From IMG/VR virus record IMGVR_UViG_3300017917_000669, positions 1-63,357 of that record: a stretch of DNA of 63,357 bases; one strand, written 5' to 3'. The position numbers and the translations under genes are program-made. Below, piece by piece: positions 23,756-32,489 of the stretch. The first letter of the stretch is position 1. Each line of letters opens with the position of its first letter. Under the pieces are notes generated by a model that worked only from the letters and a program-made list of their open reading frames with translations, was not told the origin of the DNA and ran no database searches. The DNA comes from a virus.

Positions 23756-25303
23756 ATGCGTGAATACATCAATCTAATCCAAAATCTCAGCGAAGACCGA
23801 ACTCTAAGTGCTAGCACAATCTTAAAGAGACCCGGTCGTTTTCAAGCCTTCGTATCAATGATACAGAACGGCACAGCCTTCTACACAACAGACAAAGAAC
23901 CTGTTATCGTTGATCCTGCAGAAGCAGACAGAATGCTTGAACTATTCGATAAAGGCGAGTTCAAGGGAACAATCAAGTTAAACACAGATCAAGGTGTATT
24001 ATCACTTAATCAACTACTCAAATCCAAAGAACTAGGCGGACAAGCTTCCACCGGTGAAGAAGGGGAAGAGTTAAGCAAAGAAGCAGCATTGTTAAAACCA
24101 AGTCAGATTGGTATCACTGACAAAGATATTCCTGCAAGTCAGCTAGGTGAAGAAATCATCAACAACTCTGTACTTCAATCAACTGAATACGGACGAGCAG
24201 TTATCTCTATGGCTGAAGCTATTATGAATGGTCAACCTGCTGTTATGCCAGAAGAACTACGCAAAACTAAGATTGGCGTTAGTATCAATGACTATGCAGG
24301 TGAATATCTAGGTGTTCTCGCTCTAGTATACGGTCAATCACGTTTCCCTAGAAAGAAGGGTTTCACAGAATGGTTGGGTGCTGATGTAAGCGAACTAACA
24401 TTGTTCTTCCCTGTAGAAGCAAACACACAACTTGCTGATAGCTTTGCTAGTATCAGCAACGACAAAACAAACCACAAAGTTAATATCTCTAGTAAAGGTG
24501 GTGGCGGTGGCGCTCCCCCAAGTATCAGTGGTCTAAAAATTCCTGAAGATATCAGAAATAACCCTGACTATGCAGCCGCTGTTGCATTCATTGACTTAGC
24601 AGATGCCGGCGATGCCAAGAAGGGCATTCCACCTAAGTATCCATTACCCTCACCGAGAACATTGAGTATTGTATTCCAAGCAATGAACTTGATTAATGAA
24701 TATGTTCCGGAAGCTATCCCGGAAGAATTCGCACCGTTTCTGCCATGGAAATCTGACATTGTAAAACAGTGTAGAGATAGCATCGAGGGTTACAAGAAAG
24801 GCAAACCTATTGAAATGCCAGAGTACAAAGCAATCACTGACACTGTTAAGTCTGACAAGGCAAGTGATGGTGGCAAGTTAGCGTACGCCGTTAAGAAAGC
24901 AGTCATGCAGGCTGTTAACGAGAATGATGCTATTCCTGGATTCCAAGACGTTGTTCTAAACATTCTAGATATGAACTTTGTTCAGCAATATGCTGACTAT
25001 AACAAGAAAACAGGTGTTATGAGTTTTGCTACACAATGGCCTGCAAAGCTAGATGGTTATATCTCATTAGAAAGCAAGTCTGGTGCTACTGATCCAACTA
25101 AGGGTGGATTCAGCTTTAAACTATCCAATAGCAAGCCCAAAACAGAATTGCCCGAACCTGATGAAACTGCTTCTAGCGGTGATAAGGTCGTTACGGATAA
25201 AGGGTTTGCGAAGGCCGCAAGTGCATTAGCAGGCGAACCCTCTCGCAAAGCAACTAGCGTCAAGAAGCCAGAAGTGGGCAATGTAGGGCGCAAAAAGCGT
25301 TGA
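23756..25303 (+). CDS. Large probable virion-internal protein (515 aa)
   Basis: The N-terminus MREYINLIQNLSEDRTLSAS carries an L-S-E site like T4 gp21 cleavage sites in capsid-targeting leaders. The next block (LKRPGRFQAFVSMIQNGTAF) recurs, as I recall, in large T4-like phage hypotheticals. A glycine run (SSKGGGGGAPPSISGLKIPE, about 247) separates two halves. The C-terminus is basic and low-complexity. Late-type promoter directly upstream. Function unknown; packaging is inference. Confidence 0.65.
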   Translation: MREYINLIQNLSEDRTLSASTILKRPGRFQAFVSMIQNGTAFYTTDKEPVIVDPAEADRMLELFDKGEFKGTIKLNTDQGVLSLNQLLKSKELGGQASTGEEGEELSKEAALLKPSQIGITDKDIPASQLGEEIINNSVLQSTEYGRAVISMAEAIMNGQPAVMPEELRKTKIGVSINDYAGEYLGVLALVYGQSRFPRKKGFTEWLGADVSELTLFFPVEANTQLADSFASISNDKTNHKVNISSKGGGGGAPPSISGLKIPEDIRNNPDYAAAVAFIDLADAGDAKKGIPPKYPLPSPRTLSIVFQAMNLINEYVPEAIPEEFAPFLPWKSDIVKQCRDSIEGYKKGKPIEMPEYKAITDTVKSDKASDGGKLAYAVKKAVMQAVNENDAIPGFQDVVLNILDMNFVQQYADYNKKTGVMSFATQWPAKLDGYISLESKSGATDPTKGGFSFKLSNSKPKTELPEPDETASSGDKVVTDKGFAKAASALAGEPSRKATSVKKPEVGNVGRKKR

Positions 25304-25328
25304 CATTTACTAGACTTCCCTGTATAAT
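25300..25328 (+). promoter_or_regulatory. Early-type promoter for clpP
   Basis: TTGACA (25300-25305), 17 bp, TATAAT (25323-25328). It overlaps the stop of the preceding late-type gene, so clpP is timed separately. Confidence 0.88.
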
Positions 25329-25352
25329 AAATTTTATTTTACAAGGAAGTTT

Positions 25353-25943
25353 ATGTCTCTAGTCCCTATCGTTTTGGAACAAACAGCACGTGGTGAGCGT
25401 AGCTATGATATCTATAGCCGTTTACTGCGTGATCGTGTTATTTTGCTTGAGGGCGAAGTTCATGACCAAATGGCAAACTTGATTGTTGCCCAACTATTGT
25501 TCCTTGAGTCTGAGAACCCAGACAAGGACATTTCTATGTATATCAATAGCCCGGGCGGCTCAGTAACTGCAGGTATGGCTATCTATGATACTATGCAATT
25601 CATCAAACCTGACATTCAAACAATTGTCATGGGACAGGCGTGCAGTATGGGTTCACTGTTAGCGCAAGCAGGTTCTAAGGGCAAACGTATGATGTTGCCC
25701 AATGCACGACACATGATTCACCAACCCAGTGGCGGTGCTCGAGGTATGCAAAGTGATATCGAAATCTCTTACAAAGAAATCACCTACTTGAAAAAGCGTT
25801 TGACTCAAATCTACGTTGACCACAATAGCAAAGGTAAGACGTTTGAAGAATTTGAACGTGATATGGATCGTGACAAGTTCATGAGTGCTGAGGAAGCATT
25901 GGAATACGGTCTGATCGACACAATCTTGAAAAATCGCGGTTGA
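25353..25943 (+). CDS. clpP: ClpP serine protease
   Basis: A 196-aa protein, full length without a long propeptide. The catalytic triad is present: Ser 98 in GQACSMGS, His 123 in [10 protein letters not shown], and Asp 174 in [10 protein letters not shown]. The axial-loop N-terminus ([20 protein letters not shown]) and the oligomer-sensor region are standard. It can form a 14-mer chamber with the phage ClpX, which keeps the IGF docking loop. Expressed from its own early promoter. Confidence 0.97.
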   Translation: MSLVPIVLEQTARGERSYDIYSRLLRDRVILLEGEVHDQMANLIVAQLLFLESENPDKDISMYINSPGGSVTAGMAIYDTMQFIKPDIQTIVMGQACSMGSLLAQAGSKGKRMMLPNARHMIHQPSGGARGMQSDIEISYKEITYLKKRLTQIYVDHNSKGKTFEEFERDMDRDKFMSAEEALEYGLIDTILKNRG

Positions 25944-25968
25944 CAATAAATCCAGGGTGTAGTATACT
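25940..25968 (+). promoter_or_regulatory. Early-type promoter
   Basis: TTGACA, spacer beginning ATAAATCCAGGG (17 bp), TATACT (25963-25968). It overlaps the clpP stop. Confidence 0.86.
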
Positions 25969-25987
25969 CTTAATTATTGGAGATATT

Positions 25988-26503
25988 ATGCCTTGGATTC
26001 AAAACATCAGCTTGGGTGACGTTCGTAAGGGGTTGCACATTAACCCCGGCGTCAATGCCATGCTCATTCAAATCGTTGACCCACCCGGTGACTTCCCTAC
26101 TCCCAAGTACGAGTTTAAGGAAGTCCACCAATTCCAGTTCCTTGACGTTGAAGAAGGTGACTTTGTCCTTGACGAGGAAATGCGTTGCAGTCAAGAGCAA
26201 GCAAACGAACTGGTTCGACTATTGCAACATGCATTGGCTAACCGAATGAACGTGATTGTTCACTGTGTTGCCGGTGTCTGCCGTAGTGGAGCTGTCTGTG
26301 AGGTCGGCGTCATGCTTGGATTTGACGACACCGAAGTCTTCCGTAGCCCTAATCTGTTAGTCAAACATCGCATGATGAAGGCTCTGGGTTGGACCTATGA
26401 TGCTGACGAACCACACACTATCAATGGGGTTCCGTTTGAGTATGATGAACTTGGTAACAAGAAAATTTGGGTCCCTCCTCAAAAAGAGGATAATTGGGAT
26501 TGA
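25988..26503 (+). CDS. Dual-specificity / tyrosine phosphatase-like protein
   Basis: 171 aa from 25988 (MPWIQNISLGDV), chosen because the upstream frame runs through the promoter. The P-loop HCVAGVCRS matches HCx5R, with nucleophile Cys 93 and Arg 99. It could dephosphorylate host proteins, RNA 5' ends or nucleotides; the substrate is unknown. The SD is GGAG. Confidence 0.82.
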   Translation: MPWIQNISLGDVRKGLHINPGVNAMLIQIVDPPGDFPTPKYEFKEVHQFQFLDVEEGDFVLDEEMRCSQEQANELVRLLQHALANRMNVIVHCVAGVCRSGAVCEVGVMLGFDDTEVFRSPNLLVKHRMMKALGWTYDADEPHTINGVPFEYDELGNKKIWVPPQKEDNWD

Positions 26504-26528
26504 CAATAAATCAATTTGGGCATATAAT
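26500..26528 (+). promoter_or_regulatory. Early-type promoter with start-site palindrome
   Basis: TTGACA, spacer ATAAATCAATTTGGGCA, TATAAT, then AATACATGTATT and a leader identical in style to that at 11560-11588. Confidence 0.9.
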
Positions 26529-26558
26529 ACATGTATTGATTGATTAAAGGAGTCAAGA

Positions 26559-26801
26559 ATGGTCTCGAAATCTACCCAAATTGTTCGTCAACTAGCAGGT
26601 AAAAATGCTACCATCTTCAACGACAAGTTGGCAGATGGTCGCCGTAGCTATAAAGTTTGGGGTTGGGACTATCTTGACTATGAGAAAGCATGGGCTTATC
26701 TGTTGCAAGGCGGTTTTAAGTCAGAAGTAGTATATGCCCGGGCATACTACTGTACCCGTCGTGCTAAGACGGTCCAAAACGTCCGAATCCACGTAGGTTG
26801 A
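26559..26801 (+). CDS. Early hypothetical protein (80 aa)
   Basis: SD AAAGGAG. A basic protein with several Tyr and Trp (KVWGWDYLDYEKAWAYLLQG). Not recognised. Its stop overlaps the next promoter. Confidence 0.75.
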   Translation: MVSKSTQIVRQLAGKNATIFNDKLADGRRSYKVWGWDYLDYEKAWAYLLQGGFKSEVVYARAYYCTRRAKTVQNVRIHVG

Positions 26802-26826
26802 CAATAAATGGATTTGGGTTTACAAT
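26798..26826 (+). promoter_or_regulatory. Early-type promoter with start-site palindrome
   Basis: TTGACA, spacer ATAAATGGATTTGGGTT, TACAAT (26821-26826), then AATACTTGTATT. Confidence 0.88.
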
Positions 26827-26858
26827 ACTTGTATTGACACTGAAACACAGGAGAAAAC

Positions 26859-27134
26859 ATGTCAACGATTCAGCAAATCAATTCGACCATCATCAGTGGT
26901 GCTTTCACGAACGAACAACTGGATTCGATTGCCACAGCGATCAAATTTGCCCGTAACCAACTTGCTACCCAAGCAAAGTTTACCCTAGTCAAGGGCACCC
27001 GTGTCAAGTTTACAAACAGCCGCACTGGTCAATTGATGATCGGTGATGTTACTGATGTAAAACGAAAGTTCATCCATGTGCGAGTGGGCATGTCCAATTG
27101 GCGTGTTCCGGCTAACATGCTGTCTGCTGCCTAA
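26859..27134 (+). CDS. Early hypothetical protein, SH3/KOW-like end (91 aa)
   Basis: SD ACACAGGAGA. The helical N-terminal half is followed by KGTRVKFTNSRTGQLMIGDV then KRKFIHVRV, a small beta-barrel-like segment seen in KOW or SH3-like proteins. The match is by pattern only. Confidence 0.7.
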   Translation: MSTIQQINSTIISGAFTNEQLDSIATAIKFARNQLATQAKFTLVKGTRVKFTNSRTGQLMIGDVTDVKRKFIHVRVGMSNWRVPANMLSAA

Positions 27135-27145
27135 TTGTCCAAAGG

Positions 27146-27174
27146 TTGACAATAAATGGATTTGGGTATATAAT
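27146..27174 (+). promoter_or_regulatory. Early-type promoter
   Basis: TTGACA, spacer ATAAATGGATTTGGGTA, TATAAT (27169-27174). Confidence 0.9.
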
Positions 27175-27207
27175 ACATACATAGACAGTTAAGAAAAGGA
27201 CTCACAA

Positions 27208-27633
27208 ATGGCTTATATGAATCAAGTACGCAAAGAATCTCTGGCCCCTGCTATCAAGGCTGTGCTGAAAAAGTACGGTATCAAGGGTTCTATTGCTGTG
27301 CGTAACCACAGTACTCTGGTTCTGAACATCAAGTCCGGTTCGATTGACTTCATTGAAAACTTCATCAAAACTGACAAGGAAAAGCCCTACGCAAAGTACA
27401 TGTCGGACGACCAAGTTGCTTACATTCGCAAGAACCAAAGTCTGGATGTGAATGTCTACTGGTATAAGGAACACTTCTCCGGTAAGGCTCTGGACTTTCT
27501 GTCCGAAGTGATTCCCCTCATGAACAACGGCAATCACGACAATTCGGACATCCAAACTGACTACTTTGATGTGGGTTGGTACGTGGATGTGAACATCGGC
27601 AAATGGAACAAACCCTACACTGTTTCTATCTAA
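27208..27633 (+). CDS. Early conserved hypothetical (141 aa)
   Basis: It contains MNQVRKESLAPAIKAVLKKY and GIKGSIAVRNHSTLVLNIKS, a layout I associate with phage and bacterial proteins of unknown function. The C-terminal block DYFDVGWYVDVNIGKWNKPY is distinctive. High-expression leader. Confidence 0.78.
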   Translation: MAYMNQVRKESLAPAIKAVLKKYGIKGSIAVRNHSTLVLNIKSGSIDFIENFIKTDKEKPYAKYMSDDQVAYIRKNQSLDVNVYWYKEHFSGKALDFLSEVIPLMNNGNHDNSDIQTDYFDVGWYVDVNIGKWNKPYTVSI

Positions 27634-27643
27634 GGAGATCAAA

Positions 27644-27799
27644 ATGAATACTTACAAGGTTATGGTTCGCTACTCTGACACCCCTGGTTCGGCTTTTGGT
27701 TGGACTACTGTATGTGCTGACAACCCTTTTCAAGCAATTTCTATGGCACGGTCCATGTACGGAAATCTGCTAATCTCTGGTTCTGCGGTTCCTTGCTAA
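27644..27799 (+). CDS. Small conserved protein (51 aa)
   Basis: ATG at 27644 after AAGGAGATC, TAA at 27797. The sequence starts MNTYKVMVRYSDTPGSAFGW, beta-rich, and ends VPC. It is in the same operon as the previous gene. Unrecognised. Confidence 0.65.
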   Translation: MNTYKVMVRYSDTPGSAFGWTTVCADNPFQAISMARSMYGNLLISGSAVPC

Positions 27800-27820
27800 C
27801 AATTTCGGGCAAATTTACGG

Positions 27821-27849
27821 TTGACATTTACTACGCCCGGATGTATAAT
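27821..27849 (+). promoter_or_regulatory. Early-type promoter
   Basis: TTGACA (27821-27826), 17 bp, TATAAT (27844-27849). TTTACTA and TAGTAAA flank the spacer and -10 as an inverted repeat. Confidence 0.85.
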
Positions 27850-27906
27850 AGTAAATGTCGAATGACAAACTTTATCAACCCTAGTCCAATAGTAAAGGAA
27901 ACTAAA

Positions 27907-28284
27907 ATGACTAAACAAACTTTCAAAGTTGTCGGTATTACTGTTCACGGTGATTCTACTAAAATTCGCTTCACGGACGACATGGTTCGCCGTATCAAGC
28001 AATTCTCTAAAGGCGGTGCGAGTCGTGTTGACTTCATCGAGCTACCGAATGAGATGACCAAGCTTGAAGCACTCAAGTATATGGCAACTCAACCTGAATT
28101 CGCAAGTGCTGGCGATCAGGCAACTATCGCCGACTGTATCGCTGACCGCGAGAAAGAAGCAAATAAAGGCACTGTCAAAGTCAAGGCTACCAAAGCTAAG
28201 CCTAGCGTTGAAGCTATCAAAGCCCGCGCCAAGAAGGCGAAAACTGAAACCCAGGAATCTACCGAAGCAACTTCCGCTGAATAA
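27907..28284 (+). CDS. Hypothetical protein with basic Ala/Lys tail (125 aa)
   Basis: The start at 27907 (MTKQTFKVVGITV) follows AAAGGAAAC. A beta-rich N-terminal half is followed by a Lys/Ala-rich tail (VKVKATKAKPSVEAIKARAK). Possibly nucleic-acid binding by charge. Confidence 0.72.
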   Translation: MTKQTFKVVGITVHGDSTKIRFTDDMVRRIKQFSKGGASRVDFIELPNEMTKLEALKYMATQPEFASAGDQATIADCIADREKEANKGTVKVKATKAKPSVEAIKARAKKAKTETQESTEATSAE

Positions 28285-28290
28285 TCAGTG

Positions 28291-28306
28291 GGCAGGGTAA
28301 CCTGCC
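28291..28306 (+). repeat. Small hairpin with GTAA tetraloop
   Basis: GGCAGG-GTAA-CCTGCC directly after the preceding stop. The tail is pyrimidine-rich but not a clear T run, so it is a weak terminator candidate. Confidence 0.4.
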
Positions 28307-28318
28307 TGCTTCCATTTC

Positions 28319-28522
28319 ATGAGGTACACTAAACTTACCGGCATCAATGATCGAAGGCTTTTTGATCCTACTCAAAAGTCTGACTTACTTGAACTCAAGT
28401 ATTTCATGGATACTGGCAAATGGTATAGGGGTTGTCCATTCTATCTTGAAGAACCCTGGGAAGATATTCCGGCAATGTGTAAGGACAAATACACTGCACA
28501 TCAGTTAGCGAAGCTAAAATAA
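28319..28522 (+). CDS. Hypothetical protein (67 aa)
   Basis: ATG at 28319 without a strong SD. It carries paired acidic and aromatic residues (FYLEEPWEDIPAM). Ends at the bidirectional terminator. Confidence 0.65.
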   Translation: MRYTKLTGINDRRLFDPTQKSDLLELKYFMDTGKWYRGCPFYLEEPWEDIPAMCKDKYTAHQLAKLK

Positions 28523-28547
28523 AAAAGCCCCTTTCAAGGGGCTTTTT
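28521..28547. terminator. Bidirectional terminator between convergent genes
   Basis: AAAAGCCCC-TTTCAA-GGGGCTTTT with A and T runs on both sides serves both the plus-strand early block and the minus-strand fibre gene. Confidence 0.92.
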
Positions 28548-28556
28548 GTTGGGATG

Positions 28557-30992
28557 TTATCCTATGTACCAATTAGTACCATCTGACCAGACTGGGCAAA
28601 TGTTTGAGCCGCCACCACTGACTTGTGCGCCAAAACTTCCTCCTCCGGCTGAAACTAAATTACCATCATTGATAAATGCACGTGCTCCAGCTACAGCAAC
28701 TAACGTAGAATAAGGGACTGGTGTTGTCACAACATTAATTCCAAATGTTGCGGTACCAAAACCACTTAAATACGGAGCAGGGCTTGCTGACTCTGCTATT
28801 AGATTACCCGGAATAGTTGTGTTACCGCTGTTATCAAGTGTCCAAGTACTTGCTCCTGCACTAATATTTACATTACCATATTCTGATAGACCGTTACCTG
28901 ATTGTCCGGCATTAAGATTAATATTGCCGCCCGGGCCAGCACTACCATAGCCGCCGGTAACAGTAGCGTCACCGCCACTAACACCATAACCACCGACGAT
29001 TTGAGCATATGCACCCTGACCGTTACTGCTTTGTCCGGCAGTCATACGTACATAACCACCTTGGTCAAAGCCACGACCACCCTCAATGTTTACGTAACCA
29101 CCGTAGCCTGCTGATACATTGTCTGCATCACCTGCATAGATTTTGATATCGCCGCCGTAAAGATCAGCGTCGCCGGCCCAGAAGTAAACATCACCGCCTT
29201 CGCCTGTTCCACTAGCACGTTGACCTTGAATGATTAATCGTTGTGCGTTTATATTAGCACTAGGCGTTGGACCAGTTATGATTGCTTGCTGTGTACTATC
29301 ACCAAACTGTAATGTTTGTGCAGTTTGATTACCACCATTGTGTAAATCTACAGTTAGTGTTGGGAATGTTGTTGTACCATCGTTAGCAAAGGTCCAATAG
29401 TTAACAGTAGTTGAGTTATTGCCGACTCCCATGACTAGATTACTAGCGCCATTAGCCAATGGATTATTGAACGCAATAGCCACTACATCTTCTGGTCCAC
29501 TACTATTTGCTGTCCAGCCCACTATCACTGCGCTGTTAGCACCTTCTCCTATAACTTGAAGAGGTGCATCAAATTGATAAATGCTTGAGCCTCCACCAAT
29601 GTTCGCACCAATCACTAAGTTGCTTGGAGTTGTTAAGTTGCCGTCACTACCAAATTTCCATTCACTATTGCCGGCATTTGCTAAAATGCCAAAGCCAACG
29701 TTGGCTGGCATCTCAAATCCAAAGTTGCCTGTACCCTCAATATTATCTTGTGCAAATGTTCCATCCGCAAATTCTAATGATGACCCTGCACGTGTCAACT
29801 TTAACGAATTCTCAGCATGAGAAATTTTACCGAACTCATTTGCTGTGGTAAAGCCACCGGTGGCAAATATAATATCTTTTACGTTACCATTCTCTCCGGT
29901 TGCTAAAACTAAACTAGAATTTCCATGACCGTTCGCATACCCCTGAACAAATACATAGCCATCACCTTCACCGGTGATAGTATAGTTAGGATCATCAAAG
30001 TCATGACCAGTAAATCCAAAGTCAGTCCAAGCTCCGGCGTCACTACCATTAGCACCGTATGCTACCCAGTCACTGGATCCAATTGGGTTTTGATTAATTA
30101 ATCCAGCTTGAACATATGTATTGCTACTAGCACTGATAACCAGTGTCGGATCCGTTAGTTCAAAATTCCCTGAATCAGGTCCGATATTAACCCTAGTACC
30201 TTGGAAGTTCGCATTTGCAGGGCAATATATTTGACCGTCGGTTGCAAAAGTAAAATGCAAATCGGCATTAGCAATGTCAGTAGAAATCACCAAACCTTGA
30301 TTAGACTTTAATTCGAACTCACCTTCTTGATTTGATTCTAAAAGGTGTCCACCTGGTATTTCTAATGCACCGCCAATAGTAAATATGAACGCCGGGCCCG
30401 GTGTGCCTGCTGTTATTGTTACATTAGAGCCATCAGGACTTTGAATAGATTCAGTAATAACGTTACCTGCAACAGCAAGATCATTAGAAGCTTTGTTAAA
30501 AGTTAGTCCGGCATCTCCACCAAATGCGCCGCTGTCATTGAATTGTACTTGACCGTCAGATCCACCCGGAGTTCCTCCACCGCCTGATTGATTAACCCAA
30601 CTTAATGTACCAGTGCCGTTTGTTGACAGAACTTGCCCACTAGAACCACCCGTGATACGAATGTTCCCTACTGGACCTAATGCTACGTTACTTGCCCCAG
30701 TAAAGTTGGCGACCCCGGTGCTTGTTATACCAGTTAACGTCCCTACACTAGTGATATTAGGCTGGGCTGCATTTGATACTACTCCTGCAAGACCAGCAAC
30801 GTTTGCAATGTTTGCTTTGGCTGCATATGCATATGTGTTGCCTGCTTCTGAAAGAATAGCATTTGCAATATTTGCAATTGTTGCTTTCTTTGTAGTAGGT
30901 GTCCCTGCCATGTCAACGACAGGAGTTAAAGTAGATGCAGGGATGTTTGTCCCTATCTGACTAAGTGCTGTTATTTTTATTGTGTCAGTCAT
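28557..30992 (-). CDS. Tail fibre-like repetitive structural protein (811 aa)
   Basis: A long Gly/Asn/Thr/Ser-rich protein with repeated short beta units and phrases such as GSSGQVLSTNGTGTLSWVNQ and GSDGQVQFNDSGAFGGDAGL, typical of phage tail fibre or adhesin shafts. A Gly-rich repeat zone (about 600-720, GGYVNIEGGRGFDQGGYV) suggests a beta-helix or collagen-like rod. The C-terminus (SGGGSNICPVWSDGTNWYIG) looks like a capping or trimer unit. It lies 15 bp downstream of a second fibre-like gene. No chaperone or lyase motif seen. Confidence 0.78.
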   Translation of the reverse strand: MTDTIKITALSQIGTNIPASTLTPVVDMAGTPTTKKATIANIANAILSEAGNTYAYAAKANIANVAGLAGVVSNAAQPNITSVGTLTGITSTGVANFTGASNVALGPVGNIRITGGSSGQVLSTNGTGTLSWVNQSGGGGTPGGSDGQVQFNDSGAFGGDAGLTFNKASNDLAVAGNVITESIQSPDGSNVTITAGTPGPAFIFTIGGALEIPGGHLLESNQEGEFELKSNQGLVISTDIANADLHFTFATDGQIYCPANANFQGTRVNIGPDSGNFELTDPTLVISASSNTYVQAGLINQNPIGSSDWVAYGANGSDAGAWTDFGFTGHDFDDPNYTITGEGDGYVFVQGYANGHGNSSLVLATGENGNVKDIIFATGGFTTANEFGKISHAENSLKLTRAGSSLEFADGTFAQDNIEGTGNFGFEMPANVGFGILANAGNSEWKFGSDGNLTTPSNLVIGANIGGGSSIYQFDAPLQVIGEGANSAVIVGWTANSSGPEDVVAIAFNNPLANGASNLVMGVGNNSTTVNYWTFANDGTTTFPTLTVDLHNGGNQTAQTLQFGDSTQQAIITGPTPSANINAQRLIIQGQRASGTGEGGDVYFWAGDADLYGGDIKIYAGDADNVSAGYGGYVNIEGGRGFDQGGYVRMTAGQSSNGQGAYAQIVGGYGVSGGDATVTGGYGSAGPGGNINLNAGQSGNGLSEYGNVNISAGASTWTLDNSGNTTIPGNLIAESASPAPYLSGFGTATFGINVVTTPVPYSTLVAVAGARAFINDGNLVSAGGGSFGAQVSGGGSNICPVWSDGTNWYIG

Positions 30993-31007
30993 GTTATTTC
31001 CAATTGA

Positions 31008-32144
31008 TTATGCGGCTACGCTTTTGATTACAGCAAAGTTGAATACTGGCTGTTCAGTAGTAGTTCCCGATACATCTGAGAACGTGATGTTGAAGCTGCC
31101 GGCTGCTACGTTGCTTATCCATGTTTCGTACTTGTCAGTGCCTGACTTTTGATTAACAATAATAACGTCAGTTGCTGCAACTGTGCTGTTTGTGACAGTA
31201 AACGTAGTATATGATGATGTGCCTGCGGCTGAAACTAATGTAATAGATCCACTAGGTTTGTTTATAGTAACACCGGTTGTACGTGATGTAGTTTGTGTAA
31301 CTGTGCCGCCGGCACCTGTTGCATAACCAATACCGCCGGTGCTGTTAGCAGTGATGTTACCTACTGCAATGTTAGCCGGCAAATCTACAGTGATAGTACC
31401 TGCAGCAACGATAGGGCTACCTGAGACTGTCAATGTTGAACTGTTAACTGCAATACTAGTTACTGTGCCGGCCCCTGCTGCGGTGGAAACAGTAATATTA
31501 CCATTGCTGCCACTCAGTGTAATACCTGTGCCCGCGCTCAAACGAGTAACACCGGTATTTAATATTGTTATGTTTCCTGATGTAGTTACAGGGCTTCCTG
31601 TAACTTGAATGCCAAATCCGGGAGTTATACCGACGCTAGTTACAGTACCGACGCTAGATGCGTTAGAAATACTTGTCACACGACCATATGCATCAACAGT
31701 CAGCGTAGGATAGGTATATGTTGCTGGAGTAACTCCAGTGGTTGCAAGATCAAGAGTAATGTTACCTGAACTAATGATCGGGCCACCGGTGGATGTTAGT
31801 CGAGAACTAGATGCAGTAAGAACACCTACGGACGAAACCCCGCCTCCTCCTCCGCCACCTGCTGCTGTAATAGTGATGGCACCATTACTAGCAGACAACG
31901 TTACACTGCTATCACCCGCAGTTAAACTAGTAACACCTGTGTTTGTGATATCAACTGTTCCGAGCGTAGAGTTCGCATGTACTGTTATACCGGTATTTCC
32001 AGTAAAAGTATTGAAGGGGCTCGAATTTCCGAATAGAGTAGCGAAGTTAGTTTTTGCTTTATTGAAGGCGGTATAGAGCGAATCGCTACCGATTGACTCA
32101 TTTTGTACGCCTATATTTATGACTTGTAGCCCTGAAATTGCCAT
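31008..32144 (-). CDS. Fibre-like structural protein (378 aa)
   Basis: The N-terminus (VGVQNESIGSDSLYTAFNKA-type) is a conserved virion-attachment-like domain. The rest is Thr/Gly/Val-rich beta repeats (GVTSLTAGDSSVTLSASNGA, VTRLSAGTGITLSGSNGNIT). It precedes the 811-aa fibre gene in the same operon. SD AAGGA and a late-type site upstream fit a structural gene. Confidence 0.75.
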   Translation of the reverse strand: MAISGLQVINIGVQNESIGSDSLYTAFNKAKTNFATLFGNSSPFNTFTGNTGITVHANSTLGTVDITNTGVTSLTAGDSSVTLSASNGAITITAAGGGGGGGVSSVGVLTASSSRLTSTGGPIISSGNITLDLATTGVTPATYTYPTLTVDAYGRVTSISNASSVGTVTSVGITPGFGIQVTGSPVTTSGNITILNTGVTRLSAGTGITLSGSNGNITVSTAAGAGTVTSIAVNSSTLTVSGSPIVAAGTITVDLPANIAVGNITANSTGGIGYATGAGGTVTQTTSRTTGVTINKPSGSITLVSAAGTSSYTTFTVTNSTVAATDVIIVNQKSGTDKYETWISNVAAGSFNITFSDVSGTTTEQPVFNFAVIKSVAA

Positions 32145-32161
32145 AGAAAATCCTTATTCTG

Positions 32162-32169
32162 TATTTATC
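32162..32169 (-). promoter_or_regulatory. T4-type late promoter (GATAAATA)
   Basis: GATAAATAC on the minus strand, 17 bp before the fibre-like gene start and overlapping the end of the IscA-like gene. Confidence 0.6.
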
Positions 32170-32488
32170 AAATACCGAAGGAACTTCCACAACCGCAGGT
32201 ACTTGAAGCTTGGGGGTTTGTAATCGCAAAACGTGATCCATCTAGATCATCTTTATAGTCAACTATGGCTCCCTGCAGATATTGAATGCTCATACTGTCA
32301 ACTAGGACACTTGACGAACCTGCAGGAATCTCAAAGTCATCCTCATTTTGTTCATCGTCAATCGTAAACCCGTAAGAAAATCCTGCACATCCACCACCTT
32401 GTACGTACATTCGTAATCTAGCGTTAGAATCTTCCTCAGCTAGAACTTCTTTAATCTTCTCTTGTGCTGCTTCTGTTAATGTAATCAT
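32168..32488 (-). CDS. IscA/ErpA-type Fe-S carrier
   Basis: A 106-aa A-type iron-sulfur carrier. Three conserved cysteines, Cys 34 (GGGCAGFSYGF), Cys 98 and Cys 100 (STCGCGSSF), form the cluster site. Such proteins pass Fe-S clusters to apo-enzymes. The phage ferredoxin at 42676-43002 is an obvious potential client. It lies 1 bp after the upstream gene on the minus strand. Confidence 0.92.
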   Translation of the reverse strand: MITLTEAAQEKIKEVLAEEDSNARLRMYVQGGGCAGFSYGFTIDDEQNEDDFEIPAGSSSVLVDSMSIQYLQGAIVDYKDDLDGSRFAITNPQASSTCGCGSSFGI

Positions 32489-32489
32489 G

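Noticed and set aside
23756-25303. Major capsid or portal protein
   Set aside because: Length and order of blocks do not match T4 gp23 or gp20, and no capsid-gene neighbours are present.
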